Origin: Colimorpha_A sp045543555 | Lineage (GTDB): Bacteria; Bacillota; Clostridia; Oscillospirales; CAG-272 | Assembly: GCA_045543555.1 (NCBI GenBank) | Contig: JAZQMQ010000009.1 | Coordinates: forward strand, 1-64,000 | Direction of reading: 5' to 3' | Length of the DNA: 64,000 nucleotides | Shown: positions 1 through 9,209 of the stretch, piece after piece | Numbering within the stretch: position 1 is the stretch's first letter | Layout of the letters: the number at the start of each line of letters is the position of its first letter | The notes under the pieces: model-generated | The model's database searches: none | Told to the model about the DNA's origin: nothing | The model's input: only the letters and a program-made list of their open reading frames with translations | Made by a program: the position numbers and the translations under genes

Positions 1-1216
1 CGCAGGCGTCGGCACAATAGTTTATCAGCTCTTCACTAAATTCCGCAGCCCCGTATTCCTAGGCTCCTCATTCGCATTCATCGGCTCGATGTCAGCAGCG
101 TTTGCGGGTGCAGCGAGCGCATCTCTCGGATATCTCGGAATCATTCTCGGCGCAGTATTCGCAGGTCTTATTTACGTTGCTATCGCACTCGTAGTTAAGT
201 ACGTCGGCGTAAAGTGGATTAACACTCTTATGCCCGCTGCAGTTATCGGCCCCACAGTTGCTCTTATCGGTCTTTCCCTTGCGGGAGCGGCTATAAAGGA
301 CGTATTCTCCTACGGACCTCAGGACGCTGACGGAAACTTTATTATGAGCACTAGGATCTGGATATCCGTTATTTGCGCTCTCGTTACACTTCTCGTCGTA
401 GTCATCACCTCTACATACGGCAAGAAGATCGCAAAGCTTATCCCCTTCATCATCGGTATCGGTGCGGGATATCTTACAGCCCTTGTATTCACCCTCATCG
501 GTGATGCTACAGGTAATGCAGATCTTGTTATCATCAACTTTGCTCCTCTTAAGGCACTTGTTGACGGCGGCGTATCTCTTAAGACCTTCTTCGCAGTTCC
601 CGATTTCACGTTCCTTAAAGCATTTGACGGATTTGGCGACTTCAACGCTTCTTATCTTGCAACCGTAGCAGTTGCTTATATTCCCGTTGCGTTCGTTGTA
701 TTTGCAGAGCACATTGCAGATCACAAGAACCTCTCCACCATCATAGAGAGCGACCTTCTTGAAGATCCCGGTCTTCACAGAACTCTTCTCGGCGACGGCG
801 TTGGTTCTATCGCAGGCGCGTTCTTCGGCGGTTGCCCCAACACCACCTACGGTGAGTCTGTTGGTTGCGTAGCTATCACAGGTAACGCTTCTATTGTTAC
901 AATTCTTGCAGCAGCTATCGGATGTATCCTCATCTCCTTCCTTTCTCCCTTCGTTGCATTCTTAAGCACCATTCCCGGTTGCGTAATGGGCGGCGTCTGC
1001 GTAACTCTTTACGGATTCATCGCGGTTTCCGGTCTTAAGATGATCCAGAAGGTAGACCTCGAGGACAACGCTAACCTCTTTACCGTATCTTCCATCCTTA
1101 TCCCCGGCATCGGCGGTATGGCAATGTCTATCGGTAAGGTTACCATCACCTCTATCGCTTGTGCTCTCATCCTCGGAATTATCGTAAACCTTGTTCTTCA
1201 CCGTAAGAAGAGCTAA
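1..1216 (+). CDS. uraA: NCS2 family uracil-type permease, 5' end outside window
   Basis: The reading frame is open from base 2, so the gene begins upstream of the window; about 404 residues are visible. It is a polytopic membrane protein of the NCS2 nucleobase:cation symporter family, expected to import uracil with protons. Family marks are LGSSFAFIGSM near the visible start, the FAEHIADH segment with the substrate-binding Glu of UraA, and PNTTYGESVG with the second binding Glu. The NTTYGE form fits uracil permeases better than the xanthine/uric acid branch. It ends in a basic HRKKS tail and is followed 20 bases later by a strong hairpin terminator. The substrate is inferred from motif type only. 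Confidence 0.9.
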   Translation, partial: AGVGTIVYQLFTKFRSPVFLGSSFAFIGSMSAAFAGAASASLGYLGIILGAVFAGLIYVAIALVVKYVGVKWINTLMPAAVIGPTVALIGLSLAGAAIKDVFSYGPQDADGNFIMSTRIWISVICALVTLLVVVITSTYGKKIAKLIPFIIGIGAGYLTALVFTLIGDATGNADLVIINFAPLKALVDGGVSLKTFFAVPDFTFLKAFDGFGDFNASYLATVAVAYIPVAFVVFAEHIADHKNLSTIIESDLLEDPGLHRTLLGDGVGSIAGAFFGGCPNTTYGESVGCVAITGNASIVTILAAAIGCILISFLSPFVAFLSTIPGCVMGGVCVTLYGFIAVSGLKMIQKVDLEDNANLFTVSSILIPGIGGMAMSIGKVTITSIACALILGIIVNLVLHRKKS

Positions 1217-1235
1217 TCCTGATAACTAATAAAAT

Positions 1236-1269
1236 AAAATCGGCGGAGATTTTTCTCCGCCGATTTTTT
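1236..1269 (+). terminator. Intrinsic terminator after the uracil permease
   Basis: A 14-bp perfect stem (1236-1249 with 1254-1267), TTTT loop and trailing T run. The same GGCGGAGA/TCTCCGCC stem recurs at the pgsA terminator near 14.73 kb. Confidence 0.93.
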
Positions 1270-1288
1270 GTATAACAAATACCCATTT

Positions 1289-1343
1289 GAGCCTTCCCCT
1301 CAAGGGGAAGGTGGGTTGCGAAGCAACTCGGATGAGGTGTTCC
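1289..1343 (+). repeat. REP-like intergenic element, copy A
   Basis: Two consecutive hairpins, CCTTCCCCT/AGGGGAAGG (1292-1311) and GTTGC/GCAAC (1315-1327), followed by GGATGAGGTGTTCC. The GGATGAGGTGTTC core and a preceding hairpin recur at 12708-12754 (inverted) and 39829-39922. It lies between convergent genes. A short palindromic repeat family or MITE is inferred; mobility is not shown. Confidence 0.65.
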
Positions 1344-1401
1344 GCGCTAATTGTATCTAATTTGCGAGTAAATAATCGTTAATTTTCTCCGAGATATCCT
1401 T

Positions 1402-2493
1402 TTATTTATTGAATATATTACATATCTCCGTAATACGCGGGCTGTATTTTACGGGCTCGAAGCACTGCAAGGGCATAATTTCATTCATAAAGATGTCCTT
1501 AAGCGGTGTTTTCTTGTTTTTCTGAGGTATCTGAAGCTGGGATTTTGAGAATCTCATACCGCGTACAAGGGGCGAGGTGTGGGGGATTACCTTGGGGAGC
1601 GCGTCAAATTCAGCCGCGGTCTTTGCACATTCTTCAAGACAATCAAGAGCTTCCTCGTTCATTTCAAGAGAAACAAGCAGCACTGCCATATCCTTAAGGA
1701 GCATCATGTGGTTATATGCGCCGCCGAATATATCTCCGTCGGGATAGACGGTCTCGCGAATGAGCTTCGCGGAGCGGCAGAACTCAAGTCTGTCCTTTGT
1801 GCTTACCTCGGGAGCGATAGCCGCATATTCTGTAATGGCATTAACAAGCAGAGAGGTGTAGGCTGAGATATTTTCCTTGATCGCGTTGAGCTTGGACTCG
1901 CCCTCGGAGATCATCGGAAGCATATCCTCGCGGCAAATTTTTCTTCCGGGAAGGGACAGTGCGATCCCTCTTGCGCTTTCGGTATCGCGAAGGTCCTCAT
2001 AATAGTGCAGACAAAGAAGTCTCTTTGCTTCAAGACGAATGGGATCGTCGGTGCAGTTATCGAGAATTTCCTCACCGAGCGCAAGAAGCTCACCCGAATA
2101 GTGCTTTACCATTGCGGGACGGTCGCAGGAGAGGTACAGACCGTACATAAGAAGGCACTTTAAGCGATATTCCTCGGGGAAATACATAATTCCTTCGCGG
2201 ATGATATCAAGAGCCTCCTTGATATTGCCCGATGCGATCTTCTCCTGAAAGCCGTCTGTATATTCCTTGATCTTATCCTCGTTATCAAACTCGTCCATAC
2301 ACATAAGATCGTCGGTGGTAATTCCGAAATAGCTTGCGAGAACGGGAATAAGCTCGATGGGGGGATAGCCCTCGCCTTCTTCCCACTTAATGAATTCCTT
2401 AAGCGGTACTCCAAGGTACTGAGCGAGCGCGTCGTCGGTTATTTCCTTCTTCTGACGGTAAGCTCTGATTTTTGCTCCCATATTTATAAACAT
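1402..2493 (-). CDS. XRE-family helix-turn-helix protein with helical C-terminal region
   Basis: 363 residues. Residues about 5-60 form an XRE/Cro DNA-binding domain (MGAKIRAYRQ, then DALAQYLGV and EFIKWEEGEGYP), with FGITTDDLM closing the fold. The remaining 300 residues are helical and look like a TPR-type sensor or protein-interaction region, as in many Clostridial XRE-TPR regulators. The start is set by GAAAGGAAG about seven bases upstream of the ATG. It is the last gene of a three-gene minus operon, 20 bases after the RNHCP gene. Its target is unknown; autoregulation of the operon is possible but nothing in the sequence proves it. Confidence 0.8.
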   Translation of the reverse strand: MFINMGAKIRAYRQKKEITDDALAQYLGVPLKEFIKWEEGEGYPPIELIPVLASYFGITTDDLMCMDEFDNEDKIKEYTDGFQEKIASGNIKEALDIIREGIMYFPEEYRLKCLLMYGLYLSCDRPAMVKHYSGELLALGEEILDNCTDDPIRLEAKRLLCLHYYEDLRDTESARGIALSLPGRKICREDMLPMISEGESKLNAIKENISAYTSLLVNAITEYAAIAPEVSTKDRLEFCRSAKLIRETVYPDGDIFGGAYNHMMLLKDMAVLLVSLEMNEEALDCLEECAKTAAEFDALPKVIPHTSPLVRGMRFSKSQLQIPQKNKKTPLKDIFMNEIMPLQCFEPVKYSPRITEICNIFNK

Positions 2494-2513
2494 ATTTTTT
2501 CTTCCTTTCGCGC

Positions 2514-2855
2514 TCAGCCTCGGAATACGGTCAGAGCGATTATTTTTTTTATATCGTCGGGCTGATCCTTAGCTTCTGTACAAGCCTTATTGCGACGGAT
2601 ATCTCCGCATTTTACACATTTGTGGGTAATTATATAGCCTTTTTTGGCGTCGGGGACAGCGGATATAGGTTCAAGCTCCCCTTTACAGTCGCTTGCGCGG
2701 TCGCCCGGGTTTATATCGAGGTGCAGAGACCACAAGCAAAATGGACAGTGGTTGCGGGAGGTGTATTTCAGCGGCCTGACCTCTTTGCCGCAGTGCGCGC
2801 AGATAAATCCGTCGTCGTTTTTGGAAAAACGCTTAACTTCAAGCTCGACTGGCAT
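2514..2855 (-). CDS. RNHCP domain zinc-binding protein
   Basis: 113 residues with the diagnostic RNHCPFCLWSLHLD block of the RNHCP family, plus CAHCGKEV near the N-terminus and CVKCGDIRRNKAC near the C-terminus, giving three CxxC-type knuckles expected to bind zinc. The family is small, cytoplasmic and of unknown function. Its ATG shares one base with the TAA of the upstream esterase (TAATG), so translational coupling is likely. The XRE regulator follows after 20 bases. Confidence 0.85.
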   Translation of the reverse strand: MPVELEVKRFSKNDDGFICAHCGKEVRPLKYTSRNHCPFCLWSLHLDINPGDRASDCKGELEPISAVPDAKKGYIITHKCVKCGDIRRNKACTEAKDQPDDIKKIIALTVFRG

Positions 2856-3667
2856 TAATTTTCACCAAGGATATCTTTATATGCATCAAAATATCTGTTG
2901 CCGAGAGTGTTAAGCGCATCACGGCAGAAATGAATATTGTCACCGTTACCGATGGACTGATTATTTGACTTAAGATCCGAGGCCTTAACCATTCTTGCAT
3001 GTCCGACCTCATCGCAGACGTCTCTGGTAGCCGAAATAACCGCATCACAGCCAACTGCGTGGATATCCTTCCATTCGGACACGAATTCTCCCGCTATAAA
3101 CGGCAGCTCATCTTCTCCGCAACGCGATCTTACGTCCTCGATTACGGGTTTGATGGAGGAATAATAGAAATCGTATCTTTCACTCGGTGAAAGCGCCCCG
3201 TTTGCTACGGAATCGTGCTCGCCCTGATGCCACAGGAGAGCAACGAATCTATCGTCGTTGCCAAGATTTGCATCCTTTATCATGGCAAACATACGCTCGT
3301 GGAGAATATTTCCAACTCCCCACTCTTTTTTTGTAAAGCCTGTTCCGCCTACTGCGGCATTTATTATAAGAAGCTTTCTGCCTTCCGACAAATACCCCTC
3401 ATTTACGTATCTTTTTGCAAATGAAAGCGCAAAAATTCCTCTGTTGTTTTGACCGTCGAATCTTTCTTTTGCAATTTCAGTTACATATTTATAAGGCTCG
3501 GGAAAAAAGAGCTTGTCGGTACCGTCGGGCTGTTTTTTGTGTCCGTACCACTGAGTGTCCCTCATCATGAGGATTCTATCATCGGTTTCATAGGGGAAAT
3601 CAGTAGGTCCGAGACCGTGTCCCTCAGCATTTGATTGTCCTGCAAGAATTATTACGTCGTAAGCCAT
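2855..3667 (-). CDS. SGNH-fold sialate O-acetylesterase-like esterase
   Basis: 271 residues from the ATG at 3667, chosen because GGAGG lies seven bases upstream; a longer in-frame start at 3727 falls in promoter sequence and has no ribosome binding site. ILAGQSNAEGHG carries the nucleophilic Ser of the sialate O-acetylesterase/DUF303 family and LLWHQGEHDS is the conserved GxH-type block. No signal peptide is visible, so it is probably cytoplasmic and removes acetyl groups from imported glycans or other esters. The exact substrate is unknown. First gene of the esterase-RNHCP-XRE operon, driven by the promoter at 3699-3727. Confidence 0.82.
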   Translation of the reverse strand: MAYDVIILAGQSNAEGHGLGPTDFPYETDDRILMMRDTQWYGHKKQPDGTDKLFFPEPYKYVTEIAKERFDGQNNRGIFALSFAKRYVNEGYLSEGRKLLIINAAVGGTGFTKKEWGVGNILHERMFAMIKDANLGNDDRFVALLWHQGEHDSVANGALSPSERYDFYYSSIKPVIEDVRSRCGEDELPFIAGEFVSEWKDIHAVGCDAVISATRDVCDEVGHARMVKASDLKSNNQSIGNGDNIHFCRDALNTLGNRYFDAYKDILGEN

Positions 3668-3698
3668 ATTGTGCCTCCAATATTTAAGTGATAAATTC

Positions 3699-3727
3699 AT
3701 TATACAACTATTTTTCGATTTTTTCAA
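3699..3727 (-). promoter_or_regulatory. Promoter of the esterase-RNHCP-XRE operon
   Basis: Minus-strand TTGAAA (3722-3727), 17-base spacer, TATAAT (3699-3704). Divergent from the alaX promoter 20 bases away. Confidence 0.75.
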
Positions 3728-3746
3728 GGGCGATTTGTCAAAATTC

Positions 3747-3775
3747 TTTACAAATATGATTCTTTATTATATAAT
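3747..3775 (+). promoter_or_regulatory. Promoter of alaX
   Basis: TTTACA (3747-3752), 17-base spacer, TATAAT (3770-3775), about 31 bases before the ATG. Confidence 0.75.
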
Positions 3776-3806
3776 AGACCCATAAACACTTTTTTTGGAG
3801 CTTTAT

Positions 3807-4973
3807 ATGACCGAAAAAAAGATAAAAAATACAGAAAAAATATATGAAAAAGACAGTTCCGTATATGTTTTTGAAGCAAAGGTTATCTCATGCGAGGAAT
3901 TTGGCAAAAATTTTAAGGTGATTTTAGACAGGACCGCCTTTTTCCCAACCGGCGGAGGTCAGAGCTGTGACAGAGGAACGTTAGATGACGCCAGAGTCAG
4001 CGACGTTTTTATAGAAGACGGTGAGATAATTCACATCACAAGCTCATCATTTGCAATCGGACAGAGTGTTGAAGGAAGGCTTGATTATGCCGAAAGACTA
4101 TGTAAAATGCGCTCCCATACCGCCGAGCACATTCTTTCCTCGTTTTTACACAGGACAAAGGGATACACAAACGTCGGCTTTCACCTTGGAAGCTCGGATA
4201 CGACCTGCGATTTCGACGGTTATTTGAGTGAAAAAGAGCTAAGTGACGCTGAAGACTACGTAAATTCTGTGATAATGGAAAACATTCCCGTCTATCCGAG
4301 CTTTCCGAATGAAAATGAGCTTAATAGCCTTTCATACAGAAGCAAGCTTGAGCTTGAAGGTGAGGTCCGAATCGTCAATATAGGTAAAAACGGAGATATC
4401 GATAAATGTGCCTGCTGTGCGCCACACGTCTTAACGACGGGTCAGATCGGAATTTTCCGAATCATCGACGCCTATCACTATAAGGGCGGAACGAGGATAC
4501 ACATTTTAACCGGGTTTTCTGCTTTGGCGCGTTCAAGGGAGGAAAGCGGCTGTATCCGTGAGCTTTCGGCTATGCTTTCGGCAAAGCCCTACGCGTCGGA
4601 CGTGGTTGAGGCTGTTAACAGGCTTTCGGGGGAGCTTTCGGGAACAAAATCCGAGCTTAATAATACCCGTTCAGCTCTTTCAGAGGCTTACGGAGAGCGT
4701 GCGGAGGCGGGAGAGCCGTTCGTTTTGTTTTTAAGTGAGCCCGACGGAGATCTGGTAAAGAGAATCGCAATTTCCGCAAAAAATCACGGCGCGTCGGCGG
4801 CTTTCGTGTTCAGTGGCGAGATGGATTGCCGTTTTGCACTTATCGGAGATGGGGCAATAGAGGTATTTAAAACTATCAAAACCGAATTTTCTGCCCGCGG
4901 CGGCGGCAGAGACGTGATTTGCGGCTCGATGAAGGATCTTAAATTTGATAAAATTAATGATCTGCTCAAATAA
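3807..4973 (+). CDS. alaX: AlaX-L type alanyl-tRNA editing protein
   Basis: 388 residues from ATG 3807, which has GGAG six bases upstream; an in-frame TTG at 3795 is rejected because it overlaps that site. The protein matches free-standing trans-editing factors that hydrolyse Ser- or Gly-tRNA(Ala). Seen: GGGQSCDRG of the N-terminal beta-barrel, zinc ligands HTAEH (about residues 104-108) and CCAPHV (about 205-215), a coiled linker (SGELSGTKSELNNTRSA), and a C-terminal DHHA1-type segment with GGGRDVICG. The DHHA1 extension marks the long AlaX-L class. It is monocistronic, with its own promoter and a bidirectional terminator downstream. Confidence 0.9.
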   Translation: MTEKKIKNTEKIYEKDSSVYVFEAKVISCEEFGKNFKVILDRTAFFPTGGGQSCDRGTLDDARVSDVFIEDGEIIHITSSSFAIGQSVEGRLDYAERLCKMRSHTAEHILSSFLHRTKGYTNVGFHLGSSDTTCDFDGYLSEKELSDAEDYVNSVIMENIPVYPSFPNENELNSLSYRSKLELEGEVRIVNIGKNGDIDKCACCAPHVLTTGQIGIFRIIDAYHYKGGTRIHILTGFSALARSREESGCIRELSAMLSAKPYASDVVEAVNRLSGELSGTKSELNNTRSALSEAYGERAEAGEPFVLFLSEPDGDLVKRIAISAKNHGASAAFVFSGEMDCRFALIGDGAIEVFKTIKTEFSARGGGRDVICGSMKDLKFDKINDLLK

Positions 4974-5027
4974 GGACGAATTTCTTATGTGGCAGGCGCT
5001 TTTGAGCATTCTTCGTTTGGAAAGATG

Positions 5028-5069
5028 AAAACACCCCGTGTCAGCAGGTGCGACACGGGGTGTTTTTTT
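5028..5069. terminator. Bidirectional terminator between alaX and potD
   Basis: Perfect 15-bp stem (AACACCCCGTGTC with GACACGGGGTGTT) flanked by A and T runs on both sides, between convergent genes. Confidence 0.92.
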
Positions 5070-5072
5070 GTT

Positions 5073-6311
5073 TTACGAATACATTTTACGTCTTAAGCGT
5101 TTTCTTATTCCGAAGAACGTTGCCATGGACGCGAGAGTAACAACGATAATGATACACAGGGCATAGATCGTGGGGCTTACCTTTATATCTGCCTTCAGAT
5201 CCTCCCAAAGCGTGTTGATGAGCGCGAGCTTTTCGTCGCTCAGGTTGACGTATGCGGTTGCGTGTACGTTTTCGGTTCCGTACATTTTTTCATACGCGTC
5301 ATCCTTGATCTCACCCATATATTCTATATATTCGGGGTTATCTCTGACGGCGGTATTGGGGGAAGCGTAATAGGTGTATTCCGCATTGGGAATTGCCGCC
5401 TCGGGCATGCACATATAGTTAATGTATCTTTCGGCTATGGTCTTATTACGGGAGCATTTCGGAATGCACATTGCGTCAACGTAGAGGTTTGTACCCTCGG
5501 AGGGATAGAAAAACTCAAGATCGTTGTTGTTTTCGTACATTGCCAGGAAGTCTCCGGCATAATATGCCGAAATTGCCGCCGATCCGCCCTCCATTTTGTT
5601 GAAGATCTCGTCCATAACGTAGCCCTGAACGATGTCCTTTTGCTCCTTGAGCTTGTCGAGGGCACGAGCCCAATCATTTTCATCGTCGGTGTTGACGTCG
5701 ATGCCCAGCAGGTACTGTGCCGTACCGAAGGCATCGCGGGAATTGTTGAACTGCAGTATATTTCCCTTATACTTTTCGTTCCACATCAGATCCCACGATC
5801 CGATATCCTCTTCATCGACCATTGTCGTATTGTAGATAATACCGATCATACCGTAGAAATAGGGTACCGAATATACGCTTCCCTTATCATAGTAGTCATA
5901 TTCGGCATTTTCACCCATAAATTCGGGGGAAATGTTCTGTGCGGCGGGAATGTTGGAATAATCGAGAGGGAGGAGCCAATTTTCCTTGATAAGTCTCTCG
6001 ATCATATAGTCGGAGGGAATGATAACGTCGTAGCTTACCGCTTCTGCAGTTAGCTTCGCATACATATCCTCGTTACTTGAAAACGTGGAATATACGACGT
6101 TTACCCTTTCGCCGAAGGTCTCATAATACCAGGCTTCAAATTCGGAGTTTACGTCAACGCTTCCTTCGCTACCGTCGGAGATATACTCTCCCCAGTTGTA
6201 AACGTAGAGTGTGGTTACCGAGCTTCCGCTGTCGCCGCAGCTGAAAAGCATGGGAAGGAGCATGAAGACTATAAGGGATAAGGAAATAAGCTTCAAAACA
6301 CGTGTTTTCAT
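5073..6311 (-). CDS. potD: Spermidine/putrescine ABC transporter substrate-binding lipoprotein with extra C-terminal anchor
   Basis: 412 residues. A lipoprotein signal peptide ends at the lipobox MLFSC (Cys about residue 26), so the protein is expected on the outer face of the membrane. TLYVYNWGEYI, YDVIIPSDYMI and VPYFYGMIGIIYN are PotD/PotF-type periplasmic-binding motifs for polyamines. Unusually, after the binding domain there is a hydrophobic segment (about 380-400) and a basic tail (RKRLRRKMYS), so the protein may be anchored at both ends. The start codon overlaps the end of potC (ATGA). Last gene of potABCD. Confidence 0.92.
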   Translation of the reverse strand: MKTRVLKLISLSLIVFMLLPMLFSCGDSGSSVTTLYVYNWGEYISDGSEGSVDVNSEFEAWYYETFGERVNVVYSTFSSNEDMYAKLTAEAVSYDVIIPSDYMIERLIKENWLLPLDYSNIPAAQNISPEFMGENAEYDYYDKGSVYSVPYFYGMIGIIYNTTMVDEEDIGSWDLMWNEKYKGNILQFNNSRDAFGTAQYLLGIDVNTDDENDWARALDKLKEQKDIVQGYVMDEIFNKMEGGSAAISAYYAGDFLAMYENNNDLEFFYPSEGTNLYVDAMCIPKCSRNKTIAERYINYMCMPEAAIPNAEYTYYASPNTAVRDNPEYIEYMGEIKDDAYEKMYGTENVHATAYVNLSDEKLALINTLWEDLKADIKVSPTIYALCIIIVVTLASMATFFGIRKRLRRKMYS

Positions 6312-7135
6312 TTTGACTTACCTCCTTTTCTTACGCCCTGCTTCTTGTTTTTACCGTAGGAGCCTGCAAAGTTTACAGCAAGAAGGATAATGAGTATTGT
6401 TGCAACTATTATCGCACAGAGAGCATACATGCTGAACTTAACGTTATGTACCGTTTGGTTGTAAACGTAGAGAGGGAGTGTCTGGAAGGTCGGAGAGGAA
6501 ACAAAGTGGGAAATTACGAAGTCGTCAAGGGACATTGTGAACGCCAGCATAAGTCCCGACACGATTCCGGGGATTATTTCGGGAAGCTCGACCGAGAAGA
6601 AAGCCCTTGCGGGAGTGCAGCCCAAATCCTGTGCCGCCTCGGACAGAGATTTATCGAGCTGTGTGAATCGCGGAGTTACCGAAAGGAGCACGTATGGCAG
6701 GTTGAAGGTGGTATGTGCCACCAGCATTGTGCCGAATCCCATAAAATCGTTTGCCTTTATAATTCCCGCGACCGCAACGAAAAGTAGCATCATCGATACG
6801 CCCGTTACGATATCGGGGTTCATCATCGGGATATTGGTTATAGATGTGATCGCGCCCTTCGCCACCTTATTTTTCATATGGTGAAGCCCTAAAGCCGCAA
6901 ACGTTCCGATAACCGTTGCGATGACCGAGGATAAAACCGCGAGAATGAGGGAGTTTTTAAGGGCTGTCATTGCCGCTTCGTCATTGAACAGCTCCTCATA
7001 CCAAGTAAGAGAAAATCCCGTGAATTCGCTTAATGAGCCGCCCTCGTTGAAGGAAAAAACGATGAGCACCGCGATCGGTGCGTAAAGAATGGCAAATATC
7101 AGTACGATATAGCCCCATGAAAGAAACTTTTTCAT
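6308..7135 (-). CDS. potC: Spermidine/putrescine ABC transporter permease PotC
   Basis: 275 residues, about six membrane helices (first FLSWGYIVLIFAILYAPIAV). The binding-protein-dependent permease EAA loop is visible as SLSEAAQDLGCTPARAFF, which contacts the PotA ATPase. It pairs with PotB to form the channel. It overlaps potB upstream and potD downstream by four bases each (ATGA), showing tight translational coupling. Confidence 0.93.
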   Translation of the reverse strand: MKKFLSWGYIVLIFAILYAPIAVLIVFSFNEGGSLSEFTGFSLTWYEELFNDEAAMTALKNSLILAVLSSVIATVIGTFAALGLHHMKNKVAKGAITSITNIPMMNPDIVTGVSMMLLFVAVAGIIKANDFMGFGTMLVAHTTFNLPYVLLSVTPRFTQLDKSLSEAAQDLGCTPARAFFSVELPEIIPGIVSGLMLAFTMSLDDFVISHFVSSPTFQTLPLYVYNQTVHNVKFSMYALCAIIVATILIILLAVNFAGSYGKNKKQGVRKGGKSK

Positions 7136-7953
7136 ATAATGATACCTCCGTCATCGTCGGAGAACTTGTTCATTATCCAGACGGAAATAAGAATGAGTAT
7201 CATCATTACAAGGGATATTGCCGCGCCTACGTTATAGGTGCTTGTGTTCTTGAACAGACGCTCGATGGTATCGCCGATAAGATCGATCTTACCTGCGCCG
7301 AGCTTTTGGGAGATATAGAAGGTGGAAATAGACGGAACGAACACCATTGTTATTCCCGAAACAACGCCCGACATTGTAAGTGGCATTATAACCTTCGTTA
7401 AGGTCTTGAATGGAGTGCATCCGAGGTCCGCCGCAGCCTCGATATATCTCTTATCGAGCTTGTTCATTGCGGTAAATATCGGAAGTACCATATATGGCAG
7501 AAAATCGTAGACCATGCCGAGTATTACGCCGAAATCGGTGCCGACGATCTTAACCGTTCTGAGATCAAGCTTGGTAAGAAGCGCGTTAAGCAGTCCTCCG
7601 TTATCAAGAAGAGCCATAAGCGCATAGGTACGGATAAGCAGGTTGCACCACATCGGGAGCATCAGCAGTACCATAAGCATTTTTCTTGCTCTGGGAGATG
7701 TTTTCGACATAAAATATGCCAAAGGATAACCGATTATAAGGCAAATGACCGTTGCGATGAGCGCAAAGGATATTGAAAGAACGAATACGTTTGAATATCT
7801 TGCGAGATTTGTGATATTATCAAAGGTAAAATTGCCCTTTCCGTCGGTGAATGCGAAATAGAGCACGAAGAGCATCGGGGCTACAATGAACATTATCATC
7901 CAGGCGATATGGGGAGCCGCCGCCATACGCTGAAAAACGCTCTTGCCCTTCAT
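7132..7953 (-). CDS. potB: Spermidine/putrescine ABC transporter permease PotB
   Basis: 273 residues with about six membrane helices and the EAA loop YIEAAADLGCTPFKTLT. It is the other half of the PotBC channel. Its start overlaps the potA stop by four bases and its stop overlaps the potC start. The C-terminal residues NKFSDDDGGIII end in a short acidic stretch. Membrane location and polyamine specificity are inferred from the operon with potA, potC and potD. Confidence 0.92.
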   Translation of the reverse strand: MKGKSVFQRMAAAPHIAWMIMFIVAPMLFVLYFAFTDGKGNFTFDNITNLARYSNVFVLSISFALIATVICLIIGYPLAYFMSKTSPRARKMLMVLLMLPMWCNLLIRTYALMALLDNGGLLNALLTKLDLRTVKIVGTDFGVILGMVYDFLPYMVLPIFTAMNKLDKRYIEAAADLGCTPFKTLTKVIMPLTMSGVVSGITMVFVPSISTFYISQKLGAGKIDLIGDTIERLFKNTSTYNVGAAISLVMMILILISVWIMNKFSDDDGGIII

Positions 7954-9119
7954 TCCTCATTCTCCTCCGCGGTATCCTCGTCATCTTCCTCGGCGTCTGC
8001 GTCAAAAGTCGGGTCGGAGATGTAGTCCATTTCGTCAGAGAAGGATGAATAGTCTCCGAACATACCTGAGAATTCGGATTTTTTCATTACGTGAATGGCA
8101 TCGGGCTCGATGTAAAGACCGATATCAGCGTCGTTTTCAACGTAATCGGTGGTCTGTATCATCCACTTAAAGCCGCCGATGTCAACGATTATCTCGTAGT
8201 GTACGCCCTTAAACGTTACCGACGTGACTCTGCCCGTGAGCATTCCTCTCTCCGTTGACACAACGTCGACGTCTTCGGGACGAACAACGATGTCGACAGG
8301 CTCGTTTTTGCCGAAGCCCGAGTCGAGACAGCGGAACTTTCTGCCCGAGAAGGTAACGTAGTAGTCCTCGAGCATGATTCCGTCGACGATGTTACTTTCG
8401 CCGATGAAGTCGGCAACAAATGCGTTTTCGGGCTCGTTATAGATATCCTGAGGAGTTCCGATCTGCTGTATCTTACCGTTGTCCATTACGACGACGGTAT
8501 CAGACATCGAAAGAGCCTCCTCCTGATCGTGTGTTACGTATATAAAGGTGATCCCGGTTCTCTGCTGAATGTTCTTAAGCTCCATCTGCATATCCTTGCG
8601 GAGCTTGAGGTCGAGCGCGCCGAGGGGCTCGTCGAGAAGAAGAACACGGGGCTCGTTGATAAGCGCACGTGCAATTGCAACTCTCTGCTGCTGACCGCCC
8701 GAAAGAGTACCGATGCTTCTCTTTTCAAAGCCCTTGAGGTTTACGACCTCAAGCATCTTCAATACCTTTTCGTGTATTTCATGCTTGTTCATTCCCTGAA
8801 GGCGCGGGCCGAACGCTATATTTTCATAGACATTCAAATGAGGGAAGAGAGCGTACTTCTGAAAGACCGTATTTACCGGTCTTTTGTGAGGAGGTACGTC
8901 CTTTACGCTCTTATTATCAAAATACACCTCGCCCGAATCGGGGGTCTCAAAGCCGCCGATTATACGTAGGGTAGTTGTTTTTCCGCAACCCGAAGGACCT
9001 AAAAGCGTTATAAATTCCTTATCCTTGATTTCGAGATCAATACTCTTAAGTATCTGTTCTCCGTCAAAGGATTTTGATACTCCGCTGAGCTTGATAATTG
9101 TCTGTGCATCGTGTTCCAT
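7950..9119 (-). CDS. potA: Spermidine/putrescine ABC transporter ATP-binding protein PotA
   Basis: 389 residues from ATG 9119; a GTG at 9137 is in frame but itself lies in the AGGTGG that would serve the ATG, so the start is a little uncertain. Walker A GPSGCGKTT, Q-loop FQKYALFPH, signature LSGGQQQRVAIARAL, Walker B LLLDEPLGALD and switch His in VTHDQEEAL are all present, followed by a TOBE-type regulatory domain. An acidic tail (DADAEEDDEDTAEENEE) extends beyond the usual end. First gene of potABCD, with its own promoter at 9181-9209. Confidence 0.94.
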   Translation of the reverse strand: MEHDAQTIIKLSGVSKSFDGEQILKSIDLEIKDKEFITLLGPSGCGKTTTLRIIGGFETPDSGEVYFDNKSVKDVPPHKRPVNTVFQKYALFPHLNVYENIAFGPRLQGMNKHEIHEKVLKMLEVVNLKGFEKRSIGTLSGGQQQRVAIARALINEPRVLLLDEPLGALDLKLRKDMQMELKNIQQRTGITFIYVTHDQEEALSMSDTVVVMDNGKIQQIGTPQDIYNEPENAFVADFIGESNIVDGIMLEDYYVTFSGRKFRCLDSGFGKNEPVDIVVRPEDVDVVSTERGMLTGRVTSVTFKGVHYEIIVDIGGFKWMIQTTDYVENDADIGLYIEPDAIHVMKKSEFSGMFGDYSSFSDEMDYISDPTFDADAEEDDEDTAEENEE

Positions 9120-9180
9120 TGTACACTTATCGACCACCTTTCATTAAGGGATACCTTCTCCCCCATTTTAATATGAACTA

Positions 9181-9209
9181 ATTGTAACAGATAAATGACC
9201 GAATTGCAA
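9181..9209 (-). promoter_or_regulatory. Promoter of potABCD
   Basis: Minus-strand TTGCAA (9204-9209), 17-base spacer, TACAAT (9181-9186), about 60 bases upstream of potA. The remaining 9210-9380 gap shows only purine-rich sequence and no gene. Confidence 0.72.

Noticed and set aside
92..778. Long minus-strand open frame opposite the uracil permease
   Set aside because: It is the antisense shadow of a well-supported permease, with a cysteine- and lysine-rich translation resembling no protein and no ribosome binding site.
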